A DNA stretch of 55,505 nt from Chitinophagaceae bacterium (lineage in GTDB: Bacteria > Bacteroidota > Bacteroidia > Chitinophagales > Chitinophagaceae): positions 1 to 55,505 of the forward strand of contig JANWIY010000147.1 in assembly GCA_025449645.1 (NCBI GenBank). Direction: 5' to 3'. Numbering within the stretch: position 1 is the stretch's first letter; every line of letters begins with the position of its first letter. Positions 18,682-28,606 of the stretch are shown here, in pieces. The notes under the pieces were generated by a model, which was not told the origin of the DNA, ran no database searches, and saw only the letters and a program-made list of their open reading frames with translations. The position numbers were made by a program, and so were the translations under genes.

Positions 18682-19382
18682 ATGTTATGGCAGTAGATGA
18701 TGAACCGCTCGCGCTGGCATTGCTGGAAGACAATATCCGGCAAATGCCCGCTTTCCGGTTGATGGCTTCCTGCAGTAATGCGATTGAGGCCCTGGCCATA
18801 TTGTCCAAACAGGAGGTAGACCTGATCTTTCTGGATATCCAGATGCCGGGACTCACCGGCCTGCAATTTCTCCAGTCGCTTTCTGTGAGACCCATGGTCA
18901 TACTCATCACAGCATATGAAAAATATGCGCTGGAAGGATTTAATCTGGACGTAATTGATTACCTCGTTAAACCGGTTCCTCTGGAAAGGTTTTTGAAAGC
19001 ATGCCATAAGGCACAGGATTTTTTCAAACTGAAGAACAATTCTTTTTCAACGGAACAGCCTGATTATTTTTTTGTTAACGCAGAATATGGGTTGATAAAA
19101 ATTGTCATTGCAGATATCGTTATGATTGAAGGTTTGAAGGATTATCTGAAGATCCATTTAGCAGATGGCAAGCCCCCCGTCATTCGAATGAGCCTGAAAG
19201 CCATTGAAGAAAAACTTCCGTCCAACAAGTTTTTCCGCATTCATAAATCCTATATCGTGGCTATTGCCCATATTACATCCATCCGAAAAAATTCCGTTTT
19301 TCTGGGCGGGCAGGAGCTGCCCTTGAGTGATCATTATAAGGACGACCTCCTCCGGGTAATCGGCCAGGGAAACAAAGGATAA
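18678..19382 (+). CDS. LytTR-family response regulator
   Basis: The 234-residue regulator has a receiver domain (1-115) with acidic Asp7-Asp8, the phosphoacceptor Asp53 in LIFLDIQMPG and a switch Lys in DYLVKPVPLERF. It is followed by a LytTR DNA-binding domain (about 135-234) with the conserved FFRIHKSYIVAI segment. It begins in the 4-base overlap with the kinase gene. A TonB-dependent receptor and a GH3 glycosidase gene follow directly, which suggests, but does not prove, that these are targets. Confidence 0.93.
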   Translation: MNVMAVDDEPLALALLEDNIRQMPAFRLMASCSNAIEALAILSKQEVDLIFLDIQMPGLTGLQFLQSLSVRPMVILITAYEKYALEGFNLDVIDYLVKPVPLERFLKACHKAQDFFKLKNNSFSTEQPDYFFVNAEYGLIKIVIADIVMIEGLKDYLKIHLADGKPPVIRMSLKAIEEKLPSNKFFRIHKSYIVAIAHITSIRKNSVFLGGQELPLSDHYKDDLLRVIGQGNKG

Positions 19383-19444
19383 GGATTTGGTCGCAGGAAA
19401 TTGACCACTCGTCTCAATTCCGGTTTCGGTTAAGATTGCCAAAG

Positions 19445-19452
19445 TAGCTTTG
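19445..19452 (+). promoter_or_regulatory. Candidate -7 element upstream of the TonB-dependent receptor
   Basis: TAGCTTTG matches TAnnTTTG exactly and lies 23 bases before the receptor start, leaving a short leader. It sits in the 93-base space after the response regulator, so the receptor-glycosidase pair may have its own promoter. No sure -33 box was identified. Confidence 0.5.
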
Positions 19453-19475
19453 CCTAATAATACCAAACACATTTT

Positions 19476-22112
19476 ATGAAAAAAGTTTTGCTGTTTATCT
19501 TTTCCCTGGTCGGTTTTCTTGCTGTGCAGGCCCAGTTCCCAGGCGGAGGAGGCAAAGTTCCCAATATGGGGCATATTTATGGAAAGATCATAGATAGTGC
19601 GGGGCACCCGGTAGGCGAGGCTACCGTGATCGTTCTTCAGAATAAAATGGACTCTGTTTCTAAAAAGAGAAAGTTTGTTTTGCTCAAGGGACTTAGTACC
19701 ACAGCGAACGGGGATTTCGATTTTGAAGACCTTCCCATGTTCGGCGGCCTGAAACTCAAGATCTCTGCATCCGGATTTAAGCCCTATGAGCAAATGGTTG
19801 TTTTTCAGATGAGAATGCCAGCGGGAGGAGCACCCCGAACAACAACCACAGATCCTTCACAGGCCATGAGTGCGATTGGCAATGCCATCAACGGATTCGA
19901 CAGGGATCTCGGTAATATTAAACTCCAAATAGACGTAAAACAGCTCGAGTCAGTGACTGTTACCGCTTCCGCTCCCACCCTGAAGATGGATATAGATAAG
20001 AAAACCTATAATGTGGAGAAAGATATTGTGAATGCAGGCGGCACTGCCCTGGATGTAATGAAAAATGTACCGTCGGTGAATGTGGACATAGATGGCAACG
20101 TGACCCTCCGTAACAGTACGCCACAGATTTATATTGACGGGCGGCCCACTACGTTGACGCTGGACCAGATTCCCGCCGATGCGATCGAAAGTGTAGAAGT
20201 GATCACCAATCCATCTGCGAAATACGATGCTTCGGGCGGCGGCGCCGGCATCCTGAATATTATCCTGAAAAAGAATCGCAAAACCGGATACAACGGAAAC
20301 GCAAGAGTTGGCGTGGACAGCCGGGGAGGTGTCAACGGCGGATTGAACTTCAATCTTCGCCAGAACAAATTCAATTTTACTGCCGCGGGATTTGTTAACC
20401 AGAATCGCGGCGTAACCACAGGACTAACCGACAGAACTAATTATACTGATACGGTAACTACCATTCACCAAACCAATTACGACAAGAACAAAGGCGGGTT
20501 TGCCTTTGGCAGTATTGGATTTGATTATTTCATGACTCCACGTACTACTTTTTCCTTAACAGGTATCAAGGTGCATGGAGAATTTAAACCATACGAACTT
20601 CTGAACATCCAGAATAATATCGATTATCCGAGTGGTACCGGTACTTTTTACAGTGACCGTACGTCCAATACCAACAGAATATTTAATGCGGACGGATTCC
20701 AGTTTGCTTTCAAACATCTCTTTCCGAGGGAGGGTGAGAACATCACGGCGGACGTGAATTATTTTTCTGGCGTGAATCAGAACGATGCATTATACGTTAC
20801 AGACTATTTTGCAGGCAATCCCGGTTCTCCCGTAGCGCATTTTTCACAGCAGATGGTAAACGGGAGCGGGAACAATAAATTTTTTACCGCACAAACGGAC
20901 TATGTGCATCCCTTTAACGCAAAAACCAAGCTGGAAGCAGGTTTGCGTATGAACAGCCAGCAGCTGGTAAGCAATACTTTCAATTATTACGACACCCTGG
21001 GGGATAATAATTTCTATTTAGTGCCCGCGGCATCCACAAATTATTCAAATACGAATAATGTATATGCGGGTTATTTTTCTTTCACCAGTGCGATTAAGGA
21101 CTTCGGTTACCAGGTCGGATTACGTGGAGAAAGCTCAAACTATACCGGACAACTTTTTAATACCAAACAACAATTTGGCAATTCCTATCCGCTCAGTCTT
21201 TTCCCTTCTGTTTTTCTTAGCCAGAAACTAAAGAACAAGCAGGAATTGCAAATTAGTTATACACGAAGGATCAACCGGCCGAATTTCTTTCAGCTGATTC
21301 CCTATACGAATTATACGGATAGCCTGAATATTACAAGAGGCAATCCGAATCTGGTTCCCCAGTTTACCAATTCGCTGGAAATGTCGTATATGAAAACCTT
21401 TAAGGGGAATAACACATTTTTGGCTTCCGTATATTACAAACGGACGAATAATCTCATCACAAGTTTCCTGGATACATTTACCAATGCCATTTCCGGAAAA
21501 AATGATCTCGTCAATACCTATATCAATGCCAGTTATAGTCAGACCGCAGGTGCGGAACTAACATCTGTGAATAATATAACCAGATGGTGGGACCTCACAT
21601 CCAATATCAATTTGTACAATTCGAAGATCAATACCAGCAATGTTACCGCTTCTCAAAATGCTTTATGGAGCTGGTTTGGAAAGCTGAACAGTAATTTTAA
21701 ACTTCCGGCCAAATTTAAATTACAGATTACAGGGATGTACCAATCCAAAACGAATCTGCCCGTGAATACAGGAGGCGGCGGCATGGGAGGACCTCCTGGC
21801 TTGGGTGGTGCACAAAGTGCTTCGCAGGGATATATCGCATCTTTCTGGGCCGTGGATGCTGCGGTAAGCAGGAGTTTTTTCAAAGCTGATGCCGCCACCC
21901 TTAGTGTTTCCATAGGTGATATATTCAGGACAAAGCATTCGGATCAACATTCTTCGAGCCAGTTCTTTGTCCAGGATTACAACCGTATCCGCGATCCGGA
22001 CCTGGTTCGGGTTAACTTTTCCTACCGCTTTGGAAAAATGGATGTTTCCCTTTTCAAAAGAAAGAATATGAATTCCTCAGGCTCACAGGATGCCATGCAG
22101 GGTATGCAATAA
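19476..22112 (+). CDS. TonB-dependent receptor, outer-membrane beta-barrel family
   Basis: The 878-residue receptor starts with a signal peptide (MKKVLLFIFSLVGFLAVQAQ) and a CarboxypepD_reg-like N-terminal domain (about residues 28-120). A plug domain (about 155-270; TPQIYIDGRPTTL, IESVEVITNPSAKYDASGGGAGILNI) and a large beta barrel (to 878) follow. A Gly-rich segment (GGGGMGGPPGLGG) near residue 770 is a loop. No susD-like partner gene is adjacent, so it is not a classical SusCD pair; such solo receptors belong to the OMP_b-brl_3 group. It lies 34 bp before the GH3 gene on the same strand and may import a product of, or signal for, glycoside breakdown. Confidence 0.9.
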   Translation: MKKVLLFIFSLVGFLAVQAQFPGGGGKVPNMGHIYGKIIDSAGHPVGEATVIVLQNKMDSVSKKRKFVLLKGLSTTANGDFDFEDLPMFGGLKLKISASGFKPYEQMVVFQMRMPAGGAPRTTTTDPSQAMSAIGNAINGFDRDLGNIKLQIDVKQLESVTVTASAPTLKMDIDKKTYNVEKDIVNAGGTALDVMKNVPSVNVDIDGNVTLRNSTPQIYIDGRPTTLTLDQIPADAIESVEVITNPSAKYDASGGGAGILNIILKKNRKTGYNGNARVGVDSRGGVNGGLNFNLRQNKFNFTAAGFVNQNRGVTTGLTDRTNYTDTVTTIHQTNYDKNKGGFAFGSIGFDYFMTPRTTFSLTGIKVHGEFKPYELLNIQNNIDYPSGTGTFYSDRTSNTNRIFNADGFQFAFKHLFPREGENITADVNYFSGVNQNDALYVTDYFAGNPGSPVAHFSQQMVNGSGNNKFFTAQTDYVHPFNAKTKLEAGLRMNSQQLVSNTFNYYDTLGDNNFYLVPAASTNYSNTNNVYAGYFSFTSAIKDFGYQVGLRGESSNYTGQLFNTKQQFGNSYPLSLFPSVFLSQKLKNKQELQISYTRRINRPNFFQLIPYTNYTDSLNITRGNPNLVPQFTNSLEMSYMKTFKGNNTFLASVYYKRTNNLITSFLDTFTNAISGKNDLVNTYINASYSQTAGAELTSVNNITRWWDLTSNINLYNSKINTSNVTASQNALWSWFGKLNSNFKLPAKFKLQITGMYQSKTNLPVNTGGGGMGGPPGLGGAQSASQGYIASFWAVDAAVSRSFFKADAATLSVSIGDIFRTKHSDQHSSSQFFVQDYNRIRDPDLVRVNFSYRFGKMDVSLFKRKNMNSSGSQDAMQGMQ

Positions 22113-22146
22113 TTTTTTCTAAAAATTTTAAACAACTGCACGCAAT

Positions 22147-24561
22147 ATGAAATTGCTTTATCTCGCTGCTTCTGCTGTTTTGTTGCAGACTTCAGCCCAC
22201 GCTCAGGAGAACCCACCCCAATTGGGTAAACAATCAGTAAAACAGGTAGTCGCCGCCATGACCCTGGAAGAGAAAGCCAGACTGGTGGTAGGCATGGGAT
22301 TTAGAATGCCAGGAGCCGGCGCAGCAAGAAGATCGACGGGTACCAGAGCTTCTACCGGAAATGATTCCTCGAAAAGCAGTGGAGGTTTTACGTTGCCGCC
22401 AATGGATCCTGAATCGTCCAGTCTTCCCGAAAAGGTTCCAGGTGCAGCGGGAAGAACGCATGCGATAGCGAGGTTGGGGATTCCCAGCATAACTGTTTCT
22501 GATGGCCCGGCGGGGGTTCGCATTGATCCGTTTAGAAACGGTGACAGTTCCAGGTCATACTATGCAACAGCATTTCCCGTGGGCACTTTACTGGCTTCCT
22601 CATGGGATACAGCGCTTGTTGAAAAAGTAGGTGGAGCATTTGGAAGTGAAATACGTGATTACGGAATCGATATTATCCTGGGCCCTGCAATGAACATACA
22701 CCGCAATCCACTCGGTGGAAGGAATTTTGAATATTACTCGGAAGATCCGCTGATTTCCGGAAAGATTGCCTCCGCGATGGTAAGGGGCATTCAATCCAAG
22801 GGCGTTGGAACCTCCATCAAACACTTCGCGGCAAATAACCCGGAAACGAACCGGAATCAGATCAATACCATCGTTAGTGAACGGGCGCTCAGGGAAATTT
22901 ACCTGCGCGGGTTTGAAATTGCTGTTGAGCAATCTGATCCCTGGACCGTAATGAGTTCCTATAATAAACTCAACGGGCCATATACATCCGAAAACCCTGA
23001 TCTGATCACTACAATTCTGCGGAAGGAGTGGGGATTTAAAGGTATGGTGATGAGCGACTGGTTCGGAGGGAAGGATCCGGTGGCACAAATGAAAGCTGGC
23101 AACGATCTCCTGATGCCCGGAACTCCAGCCCAATCCAAAGCGATCGTCGATGCTGTTAAAGCGGGAAAGCTGGATGAGCATATGCTCGACAGAAATGTGG
23201 AAAGAATCCTGGATATTATCCTGCTTTCTCCCTCGTTCAAAAATTATCAGGCTTCCGGAAAGCCCGACCTGGCCGATGATGCGCAGGTATCCCGCAACAG
23301 CGCAGCCGAAGGAATGGTATTGCTCAAAAATGAAAACAGCTTGCCACTCGGCGCAGGGAAAAAGATTGCTCTCTTTGGAAATACATCCTACACGCTTATT
23401 GCAGGTGGAACCGGAAGCGGCAATGTAAATAAAGCCTATACGATTTCTTTGAAAGACGGACTCGGGAAAGCAGGATTTGTCCTGGATGGCGCCCTAACCA
23501 ACAATTATGAAAATTATATTTCGGAGGAAAACGCGAAAAAACCCAAAGCAAGATCTTTTTTTATGCTACCACCACCTATACCTGAAATGAAGCCTGACGC
23601 GGCTACCATCGCTGGCGAGGCAGAATCATCCGATATTGCGATTTTTACAATTGGAAGAAATGCCGGCGAAGGAGCTGACCGGAAAATAGAAAACGATTTT
23701 AATCTTTCCGATGAAGAAAGAGCCATGCTCAAAGAGATATCTGATGCGTTTCATGCCAAAGGCAAGAAACTGATCGTCGTCCTTAATATTGGCGGTGTAA
23801 TTGAAACAGATAGCTGGCGTGGTTTGGCCGATGGTATCCTGCTGGCCTGGCAGCCGGGGATGGAAGGTGGCAATGCCATTACCGATGTACTTAGCGGCAC
23901 CGTAAATCCTTCCGGTAAACTAGCTACCAGTTTTCCCCTCAAATATGAAGACGTGCCTTCGGCAAAAAATTTTCCGGGCCATGAACTGGAACCACGGACC
24001 GCCGCAAATACCCGATCTTTTGGAGGGCGGGCCGCAGAAGTGACTTACGAAGAGGGGATCTATGTGGGCTACCGCTATTTCAATACATTTCATGTCAAAA
24101 CAGCTTATCCTTTTGGCTTTGGGATGTCCTACACTCAATTCGGGTACAGCGATCTTGTATTAAGCAGCGGTACATTCAAAAATAAACTGCAGGTTTCAGT
24201 AAAGCTGACAAATACAGGCAAAATGCCGGGCAAGGAAGTAGTTGAATTGTATCTCTCTGCTCCTGCCAAGCAAATGGATAAGCCACAGGAAGAGTTGAAG
24301 GGATTTGCCAAAACGCGTTTGTTAGAACCCGGACAATCCCAAACCCTGCAGATCACACTGGATGAAAATGCACTGGCTTCTTTCGACACGCGACAGACAC
24401 GCTGGGTTGCAGAACCAGGCACCTACCATGTGAAAATAGGTTCTTCATCAGAAGATATCAAACTTACAAAAGACTTTACCCTCGCCAAAGAATTGGACTT
24501 GCCCAAGCTAAACAAGGTGCTGGTTCCGGAAGTGGAAATTAAGGAGATGAGGCCGGAGTAA
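22147..24561 (+). CDS. Glycoside hydrolase family 3 beta-glycosidase (secreted)
   Basis: The 804-residue enzyme begins with a signal peptide (MKLLYLAASAVLLQTSAHAQ). The GH3 (beta/alpha)8 domain covers about residues 40-370, with the motif KHFAANNPETNR and the nucleophile Asp304 in GMVMSDWFGG. It is followed by the alpha/beta sandwich (about 390-620) and a fibronectin-III-like C-terminal domain (about 680-780; KLTNTGKMPGKEVVELYLS). A low-complexity Gly/Ser insertion lies near residues 55-85. It removes terminal beta-glucosyl or beta-xylosyl residues, probably in the periplasm. A long AT-rich hairpin downstream marks the end of the unit with the receptor gene. Confidence 0.93.
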   Translation: MKLLYLAASAVLLQTSAHAQENPPQLGKQSVKQVVAAMTLEEKARLVVGMGFRMPGAGAARRSTGTRASTGNDSSKSSGGFTLPPMDPESSSLPEKVPGAAGRTHAIARLGIPSITVSDGPAGVRIDPFRNGDSSRSYYATAFPVGTLLASSWDTALVEKVGGAFGSEIRDYGIDIILGPAMNIHRNPLGGRNFEYYSEDPLISGKIASAMVRGIQSKGVGTSIKHFAANNPETNRNQINTIVSERALREIYLRGFEIAVEQSDPWTVMSSYNKLNGPYTSENPDLITTILRKEWGFKGMVMSDWFGGKDPVAQMKAGNDLLMPGTPAQSKAIVDAVKAGKLDEHMLDRNVERILDIILLSPSFKNYQASGKPDLADDAQVSRNSAAEGMVLLKNENSLPLGAGKKIALFGNTSYTLIAGGTGSGNVNKAYTISLKDGLGKAGFVLDGALTNNYENYISEENAKKPKARSFFMLPPPIPEMKPDAATIAGEAESSDIAIFTIGRNAGEGADRKIENDFNLSDEERAMLKEISDAFHAKGKKLIVVLNIGGVIETDSWRGLADGILLAWQPGMEGGNAITDVLSGTVNPSGKLATSFPLKYEDVPSAKNFPGHELEPRTAANTRSFGGRAAEVTYEEGIYVGYRYFNTFHVKTAYPFGFGMSYTQFGYSDLVLSSGTFKNKLQVSVKLTNTGKMPGKEVVELYLSAPAKQMDKPQEELKGFAKTRLLEPGQSQTLQITLDENALASFDTRQTRWVAEPGTYHVKIGSSSEDIKLTKDFTLAKELDLPKLNKVLVPEVEIKEMRPE

Positions 24562-24654
24562 AGTAAAAATTAAAAATTAAAAAGTGGAGCGCTTATTTGG
24601 GATGCTTTTTACTTCGCGCTCTACTTTTTAATTTTTAATTTTTAATTTTTACTT
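24562..24654. terminator. Bidirectional AT-rich hairpin terminator
   Basis: Arms built from repeats of TAAAAAT (about 24562-24584) and their complement (about 24622-24654) form a long stem, extended by AGCGC/GCGCT near the loop. It lies between the convergent GH3 and symporter genes and ends in T-rich sequence in both directions, so it can terminate both transcripts. Its repeated-unit arms resemble the element at 2142-2329 in style, not in sequence. Confidence 0.75.
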
Positions 24655-24662
24655 TCTTTCCC

Positions 24663-26342
24663 TTACCAGAACTTAACGTACAAAGCCGCAAGCAGCAGCA
24701 GGATGATAACGATCAACGCTGTGATGTGCGGTTTTAGTTTAAACATGCTCTTATCGAGTTCGAAAGCTTTAGGATTTATTTTGGGTCCGGCCAGACTAAC
24801 GATGACCATTATGGCAATAGTAAAAAAGAATGATAGTCCCATGCAAATCAGGAATGGGATTTCATATCCTCCATGGCCATTTGGGAAGGCTGTATAAAAC
24901 CAGGTTTCATTTCCAAATACGGCCGGTGCCTTTTCGTTAAAAAAGTAGCAGAGAACAAGGCCGGTAATCACACCGACAACAGCTGCGGTTCCTGTGGTTC
25001 TTTTCCAGAACATACCCAGGATGAACATGGCAAAGACTCCCGGGCTGATAAATCCCGTATATTTCTGAATATAAGTAAAGCCTCCTTCGCTGCTGATACC
25101 GAGAACATCTTTCCAGGTAAACAGAATCGCGACGATCATTGCTGAAAGTGCAACGATTCTGCCCGTCCAGACCAGTCTGGTTTCGGTCGCTTCCTTATTG
25201 ATATATTTTCTATAAATGTCAAGCGTGTAAATGGTGGAAATGCTGTTCACTTTTCCCGCCAGTGATGCAACAATGGCCGCGGTTAAAGCTGCGATGGATA
25301 ATCCCTTGAGTCCGGCAGGCAGAAAACCGAGCACAGCGGAATAAGCATCATCCATTTTGTTTAACGGGTGAAGATTCCCTTGTTTTACCAATACGTAGGC
25401 CGCAATTCCGGGCAGCATCACGATCAGGGGCATGATCAGTTTAAGAAGTGCTGCAAATAGTAAACCGGTTCTTGCCGTGTTCAAATTGGCTCCGAGGGCC
25501 CTCTGGGTGATGTACTGGTTACAACCCCAGTAATTCAGGTTTACGATCCATTGACCAGCAGCATACATGAGTATTCCCGGCAGGATCAGGTATTTGTCTA
25601 TATCCAGTTGTGAGGCATCGGGTGTTGGCTTTTTAAAAATCATATGAAAGTGTTCAGGAGCTATCTTCATCATGGTGGAAAATCCATTCATTATGCCCGT
25701 GCCCCCGCCAATTTTATTCAACGCAAAATAGGAAGTGGCAAGACCTCCGATAATCAGCACGGTTACCTGGATTACGTCCGTAAAGCCGATCACCTTCATT
25801 CCGCCGAGTGTAATAAAAATTGCAAAAACGGCCAATGCGATCATCACGATGTGCAGGTAATCCGTTCCGTCATTGGGCAGCAGTCCACGGATAGCAATTG
25901 CCCCCAGGTACAGAATAGATGTCAGGTTCACGAAAATATATATGAACAGCCACAGAATGGCCATGATCATAGCCACAGTTTCATTATACCGCGTTTTCAG
26001 GAACTGCGGCATGGTATAGATCTTGTTTTTAAGATAGATCGGCATAAACCAGACTGCGATAATAATCAGGGCGACGGCTGCAATCCATTCATAAGCGGAT
26101 ACAGCGATACCCACAAAAAACCCATTGCCGCTCATCCCGATAAATTGTTCGGCCGAAATATTGGAAGCAATTAGGGAAGCGCCTATCGCATACCAGGTGA
26201 GGGTTCCTTCAGCAAGAAAAAATGCTTTTGAATCGTGTTCTTTACTTTTCCTTCTTTTATAAATCCAGTATCCATAGGAGCCGACGAGGATCAGGTACAT
26301 CAGGAAAACCAGGTAGTCTTTAGAAACGAGTTGATTGTTCAT
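24663..26342 (-). CDS. Sodium:solute symporter (SSS family), probable arabinose transporter
   Basis: This 559-residue transporter has about 13-14 predicted membrane helices, with SSS motifs such as WYAIGASLIASNISAEQFIG near residues 50-69 and GGMKVIGFTDVIQV near 185. It couples sugar uptake to sodium. It is the last gene of the arabinose operon on the minus strand, 48 bp after araA, so its likely substrate is L-arabinose. This substrate is inferred from position; SSS specificity cannot be read from sequence. It is intact, with a short polar start (MNNQLVSKDYL) and no signal peptide. Confidence 0.9.
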   Translation of the reverse strand: MNNQLVSKDYLVFLMYLILVGSYGYWIYKRRKSKEHDSKAFFLAEGTLTWYAIGASLIASNISAEQFIGMSGNGFFVGIAVSAYEWIAAVALIIIAVWFMPIYLKNKIYTMPQFLKTRYNETVAMIMAILWLFIYIFVNLTSILYLGAIAIRGLLPNDGTDYLHIVMIALAVFAIFITLGGMKVIGFTDVIQVTVLIIGGLATSYFALNKIGGGTGIMNGFSTMMKIAPEHFHMIFKKPTPDASQLDIDKYLILPGILMYAAGQWIVNLNYWGCNQYITQRALGANLNTARTGLLFAALLKLIMPLIVMLPGIAAYVLVKQGNLHPLNKMDDAYSAVLGFLPAGLKGLSIAALTAAIVASLAGKVNSISTIYTLDIYRKYINKEATETRLVWTGRIVALSAMIVAILFTWKDVLGISSEGGFTYIQKYTGFISPGVFAMFILGMFWKRTTGTAAVVGVITGLVLCYFFNEKAPAVFGNETWFYTAFPNGHGGYEIPFLICMGLSFFFTIAIMVIVSLAGPKINPKAFELDKSMFKLKPHITALIVIILLLLAALYVKFW

Positions 26343-26390
26343 GATTTGGCAATCGTAAAGTGAATTGAAATTTTACATTTTTAAAATTGA

Positions 26391-27890
26391 TCAGGATCTC
26401 AGCTGATAATATGCATCATTCCACCGCAGTTCATTTTTGAATTGATAAATATCTGTATTCTTTCCAATGACCACAAACTCAATTCCTGCCATGGATGCAA
26501 AATCCTCCATGCACTCAGTAGAGAGGTTCTGACTGTAACAGGTGTGATGGGCTCCGCCGGCAAGTATCCAGGCCGTACAGCCTCTTTTCAAATCCGGATA
26601 GGGTTTCCAGAGCACACGTGCAACGGGTAATTTAGGCAGACTCTGAACAGGGCTGACCGCATTCACTTCATTCACTAGCATGCGAAAGCGGTTACCCATA
26701 TCTACAATCGAAACATTTAGCGCCTGTCCTGCTCCGCTGTTGAATACCAGCCTCACCGGATCTTCCTTACCTCCAATGCCCAGCGGATGAATCTCACAGG
26801 AGGGTTTACCTGTTGCAATGGATTCACAGATCTCCAGCATATGAGCACCCAATACCAGTTCATTATCCGGATTGAAATGATAGGTGTAATCTTCCATGAA
26901 AGAATTTCCACCACCCAATCCGGTAGCCATCGTTTTCATTGCGCGAACAAGGGCTGCTGTTTTCCAGTCGCCTTCTGCGCCAAAACCATAACCTGCATTC
27001 ATCAGTCTTTGTGCACCGATGCCGGGCAATTGCTTCAATCCATGCAGGTCCTCGAATGTGTCAGTGAATCCCTTAAATTTTCCCTGCTCAAGAAAATGTT
27101 TCAGGCCGAGCTCTATTCTCGCAGCGTCGCGAAGGGAGCCATGACGGGGATTTCCTTTTTTCAAATCTTCCGACATGCTGTACTGATCCTGATAGATTCT
27201 GGTAAGATCATCAACTTCTTTTTCCTTCACTTCATTGATCATCAGCACGAGGTCGCCCACACCATGGGTATTTACGGAATACCCGAATTTGTATTCCGCT
27301 TCTACCTTATCCCCTTCTGTTACAGAAACCTGCCGCATATTGTCCCCAAATCGTACAAATCTCGCTCCCTGCCAGTCATGCCAACCCGCAGCAGCGCGCG
27401 TCCAGTCAGCGATTTTCGCAATCACCTCTTTATCCTCCCAATGGCCTGTGACTACCTTGCGATTGATTCGCATTCTGCTGAGGATAAATCCAAATTCCCG
27501 GTCGCCGTGGGCTGACTGGTTCAGGTTCATGAAATCCATGTCGATTTCATTCCAGGGGATATCGCGGTTAAACTGAGTATGCAAATGGAGCAGGGGCTTA
27601 TGCAATATTTTTAACCCGTTGATCCACATTTTCGCCGGTGAAAAAGTATGCATCCAGGTGATAACGCCTATGCATCCCGGGCTGTTATTTGCTTCCGCAC
27701 AGGCCTTACCGATCTCTTCCGGGGTCTTGACCACGGGCTTAAATGTCACGGTGACGGGTACTAGTTTATTGTCGTTTAATGAACGGGCTATGGTTGCCGC
27801 GTGCAGATCCACTTTCTTCAGGGTTTCTTCGCCATATAAATGCTGACTCCCGGTCAGAAACCATATTTCCAGCTTTTTAAGATCTGACAT
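26391..27890 (-). CDS. araA: L-arabinose isomerase
   Basis: The 499-residue enzyme matches the usual length of AraA (about 500) and converts L-arabinose to L-ribulose in the cytosol. Recognisable blocks are [17 protein letters not shown] at the N-terminus, [16 protein letters not shown] near 95-110, ERSAHGD-like [12 protein letters not shown] near 125-136, and the C-terminal GGAHHTCYS with a metal-ligand His. It lies 17 bp downstream of araD and upstream of the symporter gene. Confidence 0.97.
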   Translation of the reverse strand: MSDLKKLEIWFLTGSQHLYGEETLKKVDLHAATIARSLNDNKLVPVTVTFKPVVKTPEEIGKACAEANNSPGCIGVITWMHTFSPAKMWINGLKILHKPLLHLHTQFNRDIPWNEIDMDFMNLNQSAHGDREFGFILSRMRINRKVVTGHWEDKEVIAKIADWTRAAAGWHDWQGARFVRFGDNMRQVSVTEGDKVEAEYKFGYSVNTHGVGDLVLMINEVKEKEVDDLTRIYQDQYSMSEDLKKGNPRHGSLRDAARIELGLKHFLEQGKFKGFTDTFEDLHGLKQLPGIGAQRLMNAGYGFGAEGDWKTAALVRAMKTMATGLGGGNSFMEDYTYHFNPDNELVLGAHMLEICESIATGKPSCEIHPLGIGGKEDPVRLVFNSGAGQALNVSIVDMGNRFRMLVNEVNAVSPVQSLPKLPVARVLWKPYPDLKRGCTAWILAGGAHHTCYSQNLSTECMEDFASMAGIEFVVIGKNTDIYQFKNELRWNDAYYQLRS

Positions 27891-27907
27891 AAAAGGGTTT
27901 TACTTGA

Positions 27908-28606
27908 TTATTGACCATAGTAAGAGTCTGGTCCGTGTTTTCTTTCAAAATGTTTTTTGATCAGCGATTCCTTAAGTGGCAGGGCATCCGGATTTATTTG
28001 TTCGGTCAGCAGGGCCATTTGCGATATAGATTCGAGTACCGCGCTATTGTACACAGCCTTCGCGGCATTCGGTCCCCAGGTGAATGGCGCATGGTTTCCG
28101 ACCAGGATCATTTCCACCTCTTCGTAATCCAGATTTTTTTCTTTGAGGTGATTGATGATCTGAAACCCTGTCTGCTGTTCATATTCGCCTCTGATCATTT
28201 CATCAGACATGGGCGGAACACAGGGAATAAAACCGGAATGATGATCCGCATGGGTGGTACCGTAAATCGGAATATCCCTCAGCGCCTGGGCCCAGGCCGT
28301 TGCGTAAACGGAATGGGTATGTACGATCGCTCCAATTTTTTTCCAATGACTATACAATACCGCATGGGTGCGCGTATCGGAAGAAGGACGCAGCCCTCCT
28401 TCTACTTTGTTTCCTTCGAAATCCACAATAACCATTTTTTCAGGACTCAATTCAGCATAAGGGACGCCACTGGGTTTGATGGCAAATACGGCCGAGCTGC
28501 GGTCCACCACGCTTACGTTCCCAAACGTAAAAATCACGAGTCCGAGTTCGGGCAGCTGCCGGTTTGCTTCAAAAGCCTCTTCCCTGATGGTTTTATAATT
28601 TGTCAT
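27908..28606 (-). CDS. araD: L-ribulose-5-phosphate 4-epimerase
   Basis: The 232-residue class II aldolase-family enzyme converts L-ribulose 5-phosphate to D-xylulose 5-phosphate. The zinc site is visible in VHTHSVYATAWAQ and THADH, with a third His later in VGNHAPFTWG. The start MTNYKTIREEAFEANRQLPE at 28606 is the family's usual N-terminus; an upstream ATG at 28711 would add 35 residues that overlap araB. It overlaps the end of araB by 14 bases, implying translational coupling. Confidence 0.96.
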   Translation of the reverse strand: MTNYKTIREEAFEANRQLPELGLVIFTFGNVSVVDRSSAVFAIKPSGVPYAELSPEKMVIVDFEGNKVEGGLRPSSDTRTHAVLYSHWKKIGAIVHTHSVYATAWAQALRDIPIYGTTHADHHSGFIPCVPPMSDEMIRGEYEQQTGFQIINHLKEKNLDYEEVEMILVGNHAPFTWGPNAAKAVYNSAVLESISQMALLTEQINPDALPLKESLIKKHFERKHGPDSYYGQ

